Assembly (NCBI GenBank): GCA_018342105.1
Contig: JAFIRS010002759.1
Span: forward strand, 62,001-126,000
Length of the DNA: 64,000 nucleotides
DNA from: Gonioctena quinquepunctata
Lineage: Eukaryota; Arthropoda; Insecta; Coleoptera; Chrysomelidae
Reading direction: 5' to 3'
Position 1 is the stretch's first letter, and each line of letters starts with the position of its first letter. The position numbers and the translations under genes are program-made. The notes below the pieces were generated by a model. That model made no database searches. It had not been told where the DNA came from and saw nothing but the letters and a program-made list of their open reading frames with translations. Shown here in pieces: positions 1 to 10,865 of this stretch.

Positions 1-46
1 AACATAATTGAAACCAACCTCAACAAAGCTTCTTCCTGATGATATA

Positions 47-97
<51 letters not shown>

Positions 98-168
98 CCT
101 CCCTTTCATATATATATATATATATATCATCAGGAAGAAGCTTTGTTGAGGTTGGTTTCAATTATGTT
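1..168. repeat. Perfect inverted repeat around a TA microsatellite
   Basis: Bases 1-48 and about 121-168 are exact reverse complements of each other. A (TA)n tract with a short non-TA island fills the loop. The left arm runs off the window, so the true arm may be longer. It could be a foldback element, an inverted duplication seeded by the microsatellite, or an assembly artefact. No coding sequence is seen. Confidence 0.8.
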
Positions 169-368
169 AAACATATTCATCTAACATAGTGATACAAAAG
201 AAAAAAACGTAGATCAAGGAATAAAACGAAGTTCAAAGTTACTACAACCACATTAGCGTTTGAAATTATATGAATATAAATGTGTACTCCATGTGGTGTG
301 ACAAGTGAAATGAAGTGCTAAATTTGATATCGGTTAGTAAATTTGACCTAACTATTATTACTACTATA

Positions 369-537
369 TTATAGATAGTGACACCTATAATAGGAGTACG
401 ACTATTGGTATCGTGGGTTGGCCTATGCTGACATCTGTTGGTGACCTGTTAATGTGCACGAAATTTCGTGCCATTAAAATTCCACGATATTAGGTCTAAG
501 CTTCGCCGCACAGATTATAGGTGCCACTATCTATAAT
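369..537. repeat. Small MITE-like element with 24-bp terminal inverted repeats
   Basis: The left arm (369-391) and right arm (514-537) are inverted copies with one mismatch, of the form TTATAGATAGTGRCACCTATA. The interior is non-coding and contains a perfect 14-bp palindrome, CACGAAATTTCGTG, near 459. The size (about 170 bp) and terminal repeats fit a short non-autonomous DNA element. Target duplications are unclear because the flanks are AT-rich. Confidence 0.6.
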
Positions 538-550
538 TTGATGCTTTTCA

Positions 551-577
551 TTATATATATATATATATATATATATA
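551..577. repeat. TA microsatellite
   Basis: An uninterrupted (TA)n tract. Similar tracts occur near 761-824, 14446-14489, 16091-16242, 38164-38211 and 43185-43231. Confidence 0.9.
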
Positions 578-647
578 AAGAAAGGAATATCAAAGGGACT
601 GTGATTTGTCGTTTACTACCAAGTGTTGTTCATCTTTGCACTTCTTC

Positions 648-691
648 ACCGTACTGATAAGGGCCGAAAGCACGAAACACGTGTCTACGGT
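648..691 (+). ncRNA. Degenerate hammerhead ribozyme-like sequence (Penelope-like element type)
   Basis: The order of parts matches a minimal type I hammerhead. Stem I strand ACCGTA (648-653) is followed by CTGATAA (654-660), a stem-loop at 661-673, GAAAC (674-678), a tiny stem III, the cleavage triplet GTC (683-685), and TACGGT (686-691), which pairs perfectly with the first strand. Short stem III hammerheads of this kind are known from Penelope-like elements and retrozymes. The usual core is CTGATGA. Here the G at position 8, the general acid, is A, and stem II has a mismatch, so self-cleavage is unlikely. The call rests on motif order and on the perfect 6-bp stem I. A Penelope-like protein remnant lies 7.5 kb downstream, but nothing physically links the two. 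Confidence 0.6.
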
Positions 692-710
692 TAACACTTT
701 TTTTTGAGGG

Positions 711-757
711 CTATGTCCATTAAATTTCTTCCATTTTATATATAAGAAATTTAATGG

Positions 758-824
<67 letters not shown>
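711..824. repeat. Short inverted repeat followed by TA microsatellite
   Basis: TATGTCCATTAAATTTCTT near 712-730 is repeated in inverted orientation near 744-762, with about 13 bases between. The right arm runs directly into a (TA)n tract ending at 824. It lies just downstream of the hammerhead-like sequence and may be the end of the same decayed element. Confidence 0.7.
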
Positions 825-826
<2 letters not shown>

Positions 827-1032
827 GTTTCAATTTCATCTTCATTAGCGTTTTCCAAATATGTTTCTGCTTGTAAATTATACTATGTTAGCCTGTAATT
901 TTAAGCCCATTCCACTGCCATCGAATATTTATTAGAATATAATCAAAAGCAAACAATTTATAACGATGTTGACAGCTACTCGTTACCCTATATAGTAACG
1001 ACTTCCTATCGAAAGCCAAATATTCAATCACA

Positions 1033-1911
1033 ATGGTGGCGGTATATAGTGCTGATGTGAAAATGATACTTATTCAATACAAAATAGGTCAATTTTTGGG
1101 CCTTACGCCGATGGAGAAGACACTGAGAAACAAACTTGAAATCTTCAAGTTTTTCCGTACAATCATATTGCTTGTTTTGTTAATTTGTTTGACCATATTC
1201 ACCATATGGGAGCGCGCCAATTTTTATGAACGTTTGACAATATTTGAGATTATTTTGGAAAGTACTCAATTTGGGGCTGAATTGTACTTTATTCTTGGTT
1301 GCTTGTTTTTCAATTGGAAAAAAAGCGAGGAACACTGGAAGATAGCAATAGAATCACTAGGCATTATCGAAGAGAGATTAAAAAACGAAAACTTTTTTGG
1401 TAAAGGCAATATGAATTATTTTTGGATCCAGATTTTTATCTGCCATTCAATTATATTATTTTTGATTTCATCCGACTTCATTATCAGCACCTCAACAGAT
1501 ATATTATATCTATTTCATTTAGGGGCATCTTCTAGAATGACAACGTATTTTCTGTTTTTTGAATTACATTTGATTTGTAACATAACAAGGATGATGAACT
1601 CGAGATATGGATTCTTGAGCAATATGTTACTGAACAGTTCGGGTGATCTGATTGTTACCTCGATCAACCCCAAAAGGAGCATAATGAAGAAGAAGTTGAA
1701 GAATATATATTCGTTGTACCAGTTGATGTATATTGTCGTGGATCAATTCCATATCATCCATGGATGGCAAATATTTTTAATTTCAACATGTGATATTCTA
1801 TCTTCGTTGAATTTTGTCAATCGCATTCTCGTTGATATTAAATCAGATGAAGAATTTTCGAACACATCTGCAAAGTATGGCATGTATATAACTTTCCTTG
1901 TGCTATATGTG
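1033..1911 (+). CDS. Gustatory receptor (7tm_7 family), exon 1
   Basis: This exon encodes 293 residues of a chemoreceptor expected in the plasma membrane of taste or other sensory neurons. Hydrophobic stretches near residues 41-60, 73-95, 128-148, 153-180 and 230-255 look like TM1-TM5, and TM6 begins near 281. The N-terminal phrase ending in FLGLTP and the segment FHIIHGWQIFLIS before TM5-6 are typical of insect gustatory receptors. Reading past 1911 soon hits a stop at 1927, but a strong GTAAGT donor lies right after codon GTG (1909-1911), in phase 0. The receptor C-terminus is missing here. It is found at 26040-26303, also in phase 0, so the joined gene would be 380 residues, a normal length. 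The ATG at 1033 is the first in frame; M14 at 1072 is another possible start. The exact ligand class is unknown. Confidence 0.8.
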
Positions 1912-2270
1912 GTAAGTAACTATCAATAGTTTTTCTTAAACATTTTGAAATCTTTGGTGATTATAAAAATCGGGGGTGTTTCCAGACTTGATCTTAGTGG
2001 AGGGCTGAAGTTGGATTAAGAGAGAAAGGGCAGATTTTTTCAAAATCACACAATAATTCTGCACATTTGGAGATAATTGAGGGTGGAGGGGGCTCCAGTT
2101 CCTGTTACCCCCTGGATATAACACTGATAATAATGACTATAACTGGACTGAGTAGATCTATATATTGCAAACATATTGTCGAAAGAACTCTGAAATGTTC
2201 ATATTCTTTTGTTGCGAGTTTGATCACCTGTATCTAGGGGTGGGCGCTGGAAGTGATAATCTACACAACT

Positions 2271-2425
2271 TAAGGAGGGAAATTTGTGTCTGTAATATAT
2301 AATGTAAAGAGAGTGCAGACAAGAATTTTTAAATTCTAGAAAAAAATATTCTCGGACGGGGATCGAACTCACGACCTCATGATTACTGGTCCAGTGCTCT
2401 TCCAACTGAGCTACCGAGGACGTAG
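2271..2425 (-). repeat. tRNA-derived SINE, copy 1
   Basis: On the minus strand, 2420-2351 reads like a tRNA. A box-A-like TAGCTCAGTTGG is at 2413-2402, a box-B-like GTTCGATCC is at 2368-2360, and the ends can pair (TCCTCGG/CCGAG). The anticodon loop resembles Thr (AGT), but U33 is C and the anticodon stem is mispaired, so it is not a working tRNA. A non-tRNA tail follows to about 2271. The tail is shared with the copy at 2635-2775, which identifies a SINE. RNA polymerase III transcription is inferred from the boxes. Confidence 0.7.
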
Positions 2426-2634
2426 GTATGCAACCGCGATCGTGATATCGCTTTCTAGAATTCAATATTAGTGTGTTTAAGGAAAGTTATGAGGTGGAAG
2501 GGATCTAATTTGCTATCAAATGATCATCAGGATTCAATTTACCTTCCACCTAGCGTCGTCGACAATTTGCGATTTTCAGCAAGGGTCAGGTGGGGATCTC
2601 CGAACATTGAACAATTGAGCCGAATTTTCACATT

Positions 2635-2775
2635 TAGAAGGGAAATTTGTGTATGTGATATATAATGTAAAGAGAGTTAGCAGCGTGCAAACAAGAATTT
2701 TTTGATTCTAGAAAAAGATATCCTCGGGCGGGGATCGAACCCACGACCTCATGATTACCGGTAATCCAACTGTAG
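2635..2775 (-). repeat. tRNA-derived SINE, copy 2 (head-truncated)
   Basis: It repeats the tail and the box-B half of the 2271-2425 copy with about 85-90% similarity by eye, including GGGATCGAAC and GACCTCATGATTAC. The box-A half is missing after about 2770. The two copies have the same orientation and lie about 350 bp apart. Confidence 0.7.
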
Positions 2776-3316
2776 TCACCTTATCGCCGTCTTTACACTA
2801 CCTACCTCAAAACCTTGTATCGTAACTCGTCTGATTCGTCACCTTGTATGCCTGAAACGGGAAGGTACATTCCACATAAAATTCAGAATGAAAATACAAT
2901 TCAAAAATTTTATTCAAACTTTGTTATTGGCAATTTCTCGCAATGATTATATTTTTTTCAAAGAATGATTGACTACTCATATAACGGAAATCTGTACATT
3001 ACTGGTAAACCTTTATTACCACAATAACACTGTTACATTAAAAAAGTATTCATACAACTCATTTCTTTGTGAAATATAAACACATGATTCTCTTGAAGGA
3101 TTCTCAATATCTTTAGGATTATGAAAACGGGGTCTACTATAATACTTTTACGAAGGGAGCTCAGAAAGTGATTTTTCTCTTTTGTGGCAATTAAATTAGT
3201 TCTTTGCAAATTACAACCCTAGAACTCTCAAACATGTTCGCCCCACGTTCCACTCGCTCAGGTGCCTCGGTTGTCTAGGTCAACCCGATAACGATTCAAC
3301 TATCCCGTTCCTGCCT
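2776..3316. other. No gene recognised
   Basis: AT-rich intronic sequence with no convincing coding potential, repeat or RNA motif. Confidence 0.5.
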
Positions 3317-3889
3317 ATAATAGCCCTAGAGATCACATGCATTTTTTAGAGGTGATTTTTTAAAACTTGGAATAATATTTATTCGTTAGTTTAAGTTGTG
3401 CTAAAAACGAAATGGCGATTCTGTCCGTGGCTTTGTGGTCGCTATGGCGTCGTGACGCTTGATTAACTTGCCAGACAATGTTAATGCCGATAAATAGGTG
3501 CCAGACTAATTTTTTAATATTTATTAATGTTCATATTAACCTCTCCTAAAATAACTAATTTAAAAAATAACTTAAAAAATCGGTTTTTGTTAAAATTTAA
3601 AAAATTTGCCAGACTGATTTGCGACCGGTTATAACCTGACATAATTGTTTTTAAATACTTATAATAATATAAAAAAGATGAAAATGAAGAATTTAAAGTA
3701 TTTTTTTTAAATAACTCCAACTTCATTGTTTACCTTACGCTGAGCGTCGCGACGCCGTAGCGACCGCTAAACAGGTGCCAGAATGGCAATTTCATTTTCA
3801 GCACAACGTAAACTAACGAATAAATATTATTCCAGGTTTTAAAAAATGACTCCCCAAAACTGCATGTGATCTCTAGGGCTATAACAGAG
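3317..3889. mobile_element. Non-autonomous element with long terminal inverted repeats
   Basis: About 140-170 bp at each end are inverted copies. Both begin near TATAGCCCTAGAGATCACAT and contain AATATTTATTCGTTAGTTTA. They run inward to a GC-rich motif, GTCGCTAYGGCGTCGYGACG. The unique centre (about 3500-3730) is AT-rich and non-coding. The length of about 573 bp fits a foldback-type MITE. No clear target duplication is visible. Confidence 0.7.
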
Positions 3890-4069
3890 CACAAACTGAC
3901 CTGCAGGAAGTCATAAATAGATAGCTAGGATTGGGACTACGAGGCCTCAAAAAGTTATTTCCATGAAAATTTAATCAGAACTTCATTAGCTTGGAAAATA
4001 ATTATATTTACAAAATCACCTTCACGAACCGGGTAATTAATGCTAATCCTAACATCCGTATATCAAGTC

Positions 4070-4720
4070 CATTTTACAAGCTTTTATTAAGTTTCACTTG
4101 TTAGTTAGTTCGTTTGTTTGGGTCAAATGTTGCAAGTGAAATTTTGACCGACTTCTAGTTGTCCGATTAATTTGAAATTTGGCAGGTGTTCATAATTCCG
4201 GTAACAATGCATTATGGAATTTTTGTTAGAAAAAAAAAACAAAATGGCGGTTTCAAGATGGCGGACGAGATTTGTAATTACGGTCCCATTTGATTCAAAA
4301 TTGGTATGTCGGGGTTTTCGGGGTCGGAGATTATGTATTTTTTTCAAAATTCATAAATTTAAGATAGCGGCTCCAAGATGGCGGACGAGCTTTGTGATTA
4401 TGGTCCGATTCGATTCAGAATTGGTATGTGGGGGTTTTCGGGGTCAAAGATTATGAAGTTTTTGTCAAAATTCATAAAACCAAGATAGCGGACGAGTTTT
4501 GTGATTATGGTCCGATTCGATTCAAAATTGGTATGTGGGGGTTTTTGAGGTAGAATATTATGGAATTTTTGTCAAAATTCATAAATTCAGGATGGCGTTC
4601 CCAAGATGGAGGACGAGTTTTGTGATTATAGTCCGAATCGATTCAAAATTGGTATGCGGGCGTTTTCAGGGTCGGAGATTATGAATTTTTTGTCGAAATT
4701 TGCAATGAAGCATTTTTCCA
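4070..4720 (-). repeat. Interspersed repeat with internal ~130-bp tandem units
   Basis: A degenerate unit containing AAGATGGCGGACGAG, GATTCAAAATTGGTATG and GTTTTCGGGGTCGGAGATTATG is repeated four times between about 4250 and 4700. The end near 4080-4200 matches, in inverted orientation, the ACAGGTGAAACTAAATAAAA end of the repeat at 22330-22990. The two loci are therefore the same family in opposite orientation. Short ORFs across it are repeat-derived. No protein family is recognised. Confidence 0.7.
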
Positions 4721-5147
4721 AGCTCCGTTACCAAGAACGGCTAACCAAAATTTTGAAGTAACTTTGGTACGTCCCTGCCTATTCGGGGGTTTAATATTAA
4801 TTATGAATTGGCAACAAAAGAATGCCCAGTTTAGAAAATGAGTGTAAATATACAAAGCTACTGGAACGATCACGAAACCGGACAAAAGAAAGTTATAATG
4901 CCTTTTTACTGTGTACAAAATGACTAAAATACTTTTCTGATTGTTTTAACTATGAGAGTAGAAAAAGGTAGATTCATATTAGTAAAAACATAGTATGCTT
5001 CTTCATAAGGGGACAAAGAGATAAGCTGCTTTTTGGTCCAGTTCTTATGCGAATCATACAAAAAGAGCGCCTTTCTTTATACGATTTTTGTCCTATATTT
5101 CTTTCGAATCAGGTGGATATTAAAGCCGAAATTCAATTAGGATCGCT
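4721..5147. other. No gene recognised
   Basis: AT-rich intronic sequence. I see no coding, repeat or structural signal I can support. Confidence 0.5.
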
Positions 5148-5256
5148 CTCTTTTACTTCCGTTCTGAGCAAGGGCTCTTCACTTCCTTGTCGAGCACAAG
5201 CTCTTTTACTTCTCGTCCGGGAGCGAGCCCTTTTGGCTTCCGTTCCGAGAACAAGT
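5148..5256. repeat. Four-copy ~27-bp minisatellite
   Basis: Four degenerate units of the form CTCTTTTACTTCCGTTCYGAG, each followed by CAAGG or similar, lie in tandem. Because the unit length is near a multiple of three, they give open frames on both strands with a roughly 9-residue repeat. That openness is a by-product and does not indicate a gene. Confidence 0.65.
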
Positions 5257-7029
5257 TTTTTATTCTCCAGAACAATTCGCCAGTCGAAGAAAATAGTTTT
5301 CCGTAAAGCATAAGCATTCATGTAAAAACTTTGTTCAAGAAGTGAAGTAACCGTAAGTGAAACATAAACCTTTGATAACCTGTTGCTTCGATTGGGTCAT
5401 TAAGACACCTTTATAACCATATTGCCCTGTTGTATATATTCCGTCCCCACTATGTATGTTAACCGTTTGTGTTTATCAGGTTGGCGAAACGCCTAATTGA
5501 TTTTATTTCGGGCATTTTGAATATTTCATAAAAAGTACGATTCAGCTGCGCAAAATGGCACAGGTGTAGAATATTCCAGTCCCGTGACTTTCACGATAAA
5601 TCAAGTTATGTAAAAGTTGTTATTGCGGATCAATTTATGTCGTGGGTATTTTTGCTTAACAAAGAATATATATAAAATTCCTATCACTACGATAGCAGAC
5701 TGTCTCATCAATTGACCGTCGTAACTTCTTTTATTTTATATTGATTGACAATCCTACCATACTTGGGACGATTGCCACCAGCATTTGTTTCATTTCTGAC
5801 TCTGACAGGTATTTAGAGTTTAATATAATTCATAGAGTCCTGGTACTCGATTGAAAGAAATAGTGAATTTGACATTTTGCATCTATTTTGCTGTTGTGGA
5901 ATTTAAATATCCTATAGCACGAGATCGATGAACCATTCGAGCTCACAGTACTTCGAGTTACGATCTTAGGTACTGTCGAGGGTCACAATGACCGAACGAG
6001 AGCAGTTAGCGCGCTAATAAATTAGATCTCAAGTTATAAGTTTTTTGTTTTCCTCAAGATACTTGCAGACTAGAGTTTTCCATCTTGGAATGTCAATAAG
6101 ACTAATATACAGATATTAGGGCTTTTTAATTTGGGATAAAGTTCCTGGAGGTGGTTTTATAGGACACTCTAATTTTCGATGTTAAATTAATTATGAATCT
6201 AGTAGGTAATACACGTTGATGTCTCGTACGCAGAATCCTAGCCATATAACTGCTTCCTGCTAAGTTGGTTCTCAGCTAGGGGTAGTTTGGGCTTTGACAA
6301 AGGGTGGGTCGAGATATCAAAGTGGTCCAGTTTCCTTTCCGTGAAGCACAAAGTAATTATTACGAGTAGGTACTCCTTGAAGTTTTTTTTTGTATTAAGA
6401 CGAATTTATGAAGTCATAAAGTTAAAGTGGACGAATTTAATTCCTACGCACACCAGAAAAATCACTTTCTGAACTCTGATTGTGAAAATAGGAAAATCGG
6501 TGTCTGGATTGTGTAATTATATTTTGTTAGATGTGATCTAGTTTATGTTCTTGATTGGAACTTATAAACTGCTCAATTCACGTTTTTCTGTTCAATTTAT
6601 AGAATAAAATATATTGTTGAAGTTTTTTATAACCTTTTGTAATAAATTCAAATTGTGAAAATTGAATACGTTGTCTTTTAAATAAAATTGTGATATTGTT
6701 TTTACATTTGGAAACTTTTATGGAAAATACCTTTCCTTTTTCGACCTTATTAACTATAGGATCAGAACAGTGTTTTAAATAAGATATGACAGGTCTGTCT
6801 GACTGTGCAACCGGATTCCAGTTCCAAGGGCTGTAATTAAAGCCTACAGACCTTTGGAGATTTCAGTTAGGTCAAAAAACCAGACTCCTGGACATCCGTA
6901 TCTCTATCTGTTGCTACCCTGGCGCCCGAGGATAAAAGTTGAGTTTGGAAAATAGTTTGAAAAAGTGTCTTGGTATCATAAATAACGTACAGATTCTAAG
7001 GATAATAGTTATTATTCCCGACCTTAGAA
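5257..7029. other. No gene recognised
   Basis: About 1.8 kb of the receptor intron without a recognisable ORF, transposon terminus or RNA. Open frames here are short and uninformative. Confidence 0.5.
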
Positions 7030-7200
7030 AAACGCTTCACAAATTCATAAATTCAAGATGGCGACCCCAAGATGGAGGACGAGTTTTCTGATTATAGTCA
7101 TATTTTATTGGTATGTGGGGGTTCACAGGTTTGGAAATTATGGATTGTTCGTCAAAATCTATAGATTTAAGATGGCGACTTCAGGATGACGAACGAGTTT
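7030..7200 (-). repeat. Fragment of the AAGATGGCGACG-type interspersed repeat
   Basis: About one and a half degenerate units of the same ~130-bp repeat seen at 4070-4720 (AAGATGGCGACCCCAAGATG, then GACGAGTTTT and GGTATGTGGGGGTT). Confidence 0.6.
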
Positions 7201-8120
7201 TGTGTGTTTTCTTACTTACCAACCGATCACTGCCCGATTAAATTAATTGGTACCTACATTCATAAACACTTCACGCGACAAGCTTTTTGAAACCAAATAA
7301 TTCAACAAAAAATGATTAAATCATTATCAGTACACCATGCCTCCCTGGTGGTTGAGTGCTCATAGATGATAGTGAATCCCCTTCACATTATGTTTGAACG
7401 AGATTTCCTTTCCACTTGCCATCCTCCCCCGCTCCTCCTTGGAGCGGTCCTCAACTTGCAAATTGGCACGTTTGCAAGTTTGAAATCGTACCTCTTGTGG
7501 TATAAAGTCAGCCTCTGAGTGCTTTAAACCCCTTTATGTCGTATACCCATTGTCAGCGATGACTTCAACTTATTTTATATGTTTTGGTACACGGCTTAAA
7601 TGAAAGATTTTTTATTAGTTATTTTAATTCACCCTAAGACTCTGCAAATATTTCAAGGGCTATCATTTATAAACTGATTTTATATCGCGACAGATGTTTT
7701 AGTTCGGCCTTTTGCCTGAACTCAAGCACTTGTGAAAACGGACATATTCATTGTAACAAATCGAAATGAAAATATAGTGACTGTCTCTCTCGCTCGGTCT
7801 TGTTCTTGAACTCAAACCTGTGGAAACTGACAATAATTTAACAATTAGAAATGGGTTGATACCCCCTATTTCTACTCGGTTCTCCACACAGGGCTGTGAT
7901 GTGTCACGCGATTCATGAATCTTCTGTCGACGCCTCTTCTCACACAAAAACAAAGATATGGATGCACTATGTCCAAATAAACATTACGATTAATAATCTA
8001 CCAAGATACTTTGAATGATTCCAAACTCTAACTCCTGCAAGAGCCAAAAATGTAACAACAGCCTAGGGCATAACCCCTGTATTCTCATCAATTAATGAAA
8101 AAAATAGAAAAAGATATTTA
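7201..8120. other. No gene recognised
   Basis: Intronic sequence. A stretch near 7340-7500 is locally GC-richer and vaguely tRNA-SINE-like, but it lacks clear A and B boxes. Confidence 0.45.
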
Positions 8121-8123
8121 TCC

Positions 8124-8370
8124 ATACCATTTCTTGGCAACGTTTCTTATGCAATAAGGGTATCTTCCAGCAGTTCAGTGATGACTTAAACATGTGTTTT
8201 TACACTACCAACACTATTTCTCTTAATTGAATAAATAATAAAGAATTACATTACCCATTTGACAAATCAGGTATTTATGAAATTTCCTGCTCTCACTCCC
8301 AATGTAATGCTAGATACATAGGACAAAGCGGTCGTAAAATGATCACCAGGGTCAACGAACACAAAAAAAA
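8124..8370 (+). pseudogene. Penelope-like element remnant: end of RT and GIY-YIG endonuclease
   Basis: Translation from 8264 to 8369 gives KSGIYEISC, then NARYIGQSGR, ending in VNEHK. These are the GIY and YIG strands and the following helix of the GIY-YIG nuclease at the C-terminus of Penelope-like retroelements, which nicks target DNA for reverse transcription. Upstream, IPFLGNVSYAIR and, after a frame change, a short FQQF segment resemble the end of the Penelope RT. A stop lies between the two parts. The remnant is only about 250 bp, so the RT core is gone. It sits directly next to the 3' end of the minus-strand LINE. The motif pair is diagnostic. Which Penelope clade it belongs to cannot be said. 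Confidence 0.75.
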
Positions 8371-8465
8371 ATAAGTGTACCGAAAAATTCTCAAATTCCC
8401 CTTTTGAAAAAATTAACTCGAACAGCTCATTTGCATTTGCATTTGCTTTGAAATTGGTGATGCAT

Positions 8466-10865
8466 TAATAATAATAATAATAAATTCATTCACTCACATA
8501 ATAATATAAGCAATACAATCCGTTATAATAGAAGTAGTATAAGATAATAATGATGAAGAATAATCCACTAGAACGTCCTATTGAATATCACACGACAGGC
8601 ATTAATGAAATGGAGAATGGGTAACAAATACTAAATACTAAAATAAATGATATGATGAGTAAATATACTCGGTAAGTAAAATACTTGTACAGTGTAGCAA
8701 TTAAGAATATAAATATAAAATATATGAAAATATAAAAATATAAAGAATATACACATATATACTGTAATAACTGAATAATTTATAACAGAACACGATACAA
8801 ATTTTGAAATTAAAGCAAGAAACAGTAGATTTATCCAACATCGACTTTTAGAATATTTGAATTTGAATCAATTTCATCTGGAGATTGGTTGCACGGGAGA
8901 TGCGATATAGAAACAAAATACTTACCTATACGGATACCTTATGAAATGTAACTTTATTTAATTATATTTTCGTTTCTATCAAACCATGAACGTATGCCCT
9001 AGGGCAGGTCAGCACAAATTTTTTTAGACTTTTTTTAAATGTTTTATTTGACATGTTTTTAAGTTAATCGGGGATGCTGTTGTAGAGTTTGGGCGCTAAG
9101 AACTCATTTGATCTTTGTCCTATAGATTTTGTCATGAAGGGAATTAAGTGTAATTTTTTTCTACGTGTGTCATATTCATGATTGCTTTTTTTGAATTTCT
9201 TACTTATGTGATAATTGATCATACATTTATAACTGAATTCCTGCCTGAGGTCAAACACTCCTGACTCAGTGTAAGTCAGTCCTGTTGAGTAGTCCCATTT
9301 TTTATGTAACATTAGTTTCAAGAATCTTCGTTGTAGTATTTCTAAAGGTGTTATGTGTTTTCTGAGTGCTGCACCCCAAGCCAAGATGCCGTATTTCAGA
9401 TGACTTTCTGAATTTATATAGAATAAATTGTAGTTTTTTTATTACGTATTCAATATGGACATCCCACCTCAAATGGTCATCAATGAGTACACCCAAGTAC
9501 TTAACACTTTTTGATGGTAGTATATGAGAAATCGATCCTTTTTCATATATTTCTATATAGTTAAAATCAGGTGTCTTGGATTCGTAGCATGTGAATGGTA
9601 TATACTGGGTTTTCTCCAAATTTATTGTTAACAACTTCTGATCAAACCAATGTTTGATACGAGAAATAACGGTTTGTACTGTCATTTTTAACTCCCCCCA
9701 GGTAGCTGCTTTGTAAACGATGGCCGTATCGTCTGCGAAGCCTATGATTTCTCTAGAGCTCTCAATTTTGAACAAATTATTGATATATATCGAAAATAAG
9801 ATCGGTCCCAGAACGGTCCCTTGTGGTACCCCAAACTCCACGGGAAGCTTATCACTGTACTCAGCCCGGACTCTTACACATTGGATTCTGTTCGAAATAT
9901 AGCTTTCGAAGAGTGTGAGGGATTTACCTCTTATTCCGATATCTTCTAGAGATTCCATAAGTAGTGGGTGACTAACAGTGTCAAATGCTTTAGCTAGATC
10001 TATAAACATACATAGGCAAGGCATACTTTTATCTAGGACAGAAAATACATTATTTGTTAGGGAAACTATCGCATCTTGTGTGTAAACATTTTCCCTGAAA
10101 CCGAATTGCTTGTCGGATAATATTTTATACTTATTGAGGTATGATACTAATCTATTCCTTAGGACCTTCTCGAATATTTTTGCAAAGTTTGTTATCAGTG
10201 ATATTGGCCTGTAGTTACTGGCCAAGGCATTTTCACTTTTCTTGTATATTGGAATAAAAATTGTGTCCTTGAAAGCCAAAGGCCAGTATCCTAAGGCCAT
10301 ACATTTATTTATAATGTATGTCAATGGTTCAATAAGATATTCTGAAATAGATTTTAAGGTTTCTGATTTCAATCCATCATAACCAGGGGATTTATTGTTT
10401 TTCAATTCACGCAAAATTTCTCCAATTTCATGATGGTCCGTGTCAAGCATAACAAATGAGTTCAAGTTTCGTGGTGTTTGAAAGAGAATATTTTTGTTGA
10501 TTTTTATGTTTCTGGCTAAGTTCTTTCCCATGTTTATGAAAGTTTCATTAAACTCATTTGCAATGCCTTTCGTGTCGGTTATGTTTTCTCCGGCTTCATT
10601 TATCAAACTGGTTATTTCCCTGTTTACTTTTTGGTTTTTTGTGATGTCTTGAACGACTGTCCACATTTTTTTCGAATTATTTCGGTTGTTCTCAATAATA
10701 TTTCCGTAATAAACCTGTTTTGCCTTCTTTATTGAGGATGTTAGTTTATTTTTATAATGATTATACCTTTGCCTCAATTCCAGGTTTTTTGAATAGTTAA
10801 TTTTTTTTATTTACAGATGTAAGGAGAGCATTTGTCATCCAAGGTGCTTTTTTATGGTATTTTCT
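8466..10865 (-). mobile_element. 5'-truncated non-LTR retrotransposon (CR1/L2/Jockey-like)
   Basis: The element is read on the minus strand. It has a reverse transcriptase ORF from about 10860 to 9064, a 3' untranslated region of about 600 bp, and a (TTA)n tail ending near 8466. Its 5' end breaks off near 10865, exactly where a BEL/Pao pol fragment starts on the other strand, so the LINE probably inserted into that BEL copy. No endonuclease domain is present because of the truncation. Confidence 0.8.
9064..10777 (-). pseudogene. LINE reverse transcriptase ORF with frameshifts
   Basis: The main open stretch (10777-9302) covers the RT fingers and palm. Visible motifs are SPGYDGLKSE, NYRPISL, QFGFRE, MFIDLAKAFDTV, GVPQGTVLGPILF and the catalytic IGFADDTAI. 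A thumb-like region with VKYLGVLIDDHL follows. Near 9400 the frame shifts, and the true C-terminus continues as GILAWGAALRKHITP and on to 9064. Weak homology upstream to about 10880 is in another frame. The catalytic residues are intact but the ORF is broken. It copies its own RNA at a nicked target in related live elements. Best placed with the CR1/L2/Jockey group; exact clade unsure. Confidence 0.85.

Noticed and set aside
2351..2420. Functional tRNA-Thr gene
   Set aside because: The A and B boxes are good, but U33 is missing, the anticodon and T stems are mispaired, and the sequence is attached to a repeated tail. It is a SINE head.
7320..7560. Second tRNA-derived SINE
   Set aside because: Only vague A-box resemblance; no convincing B box and no second copy in the window.
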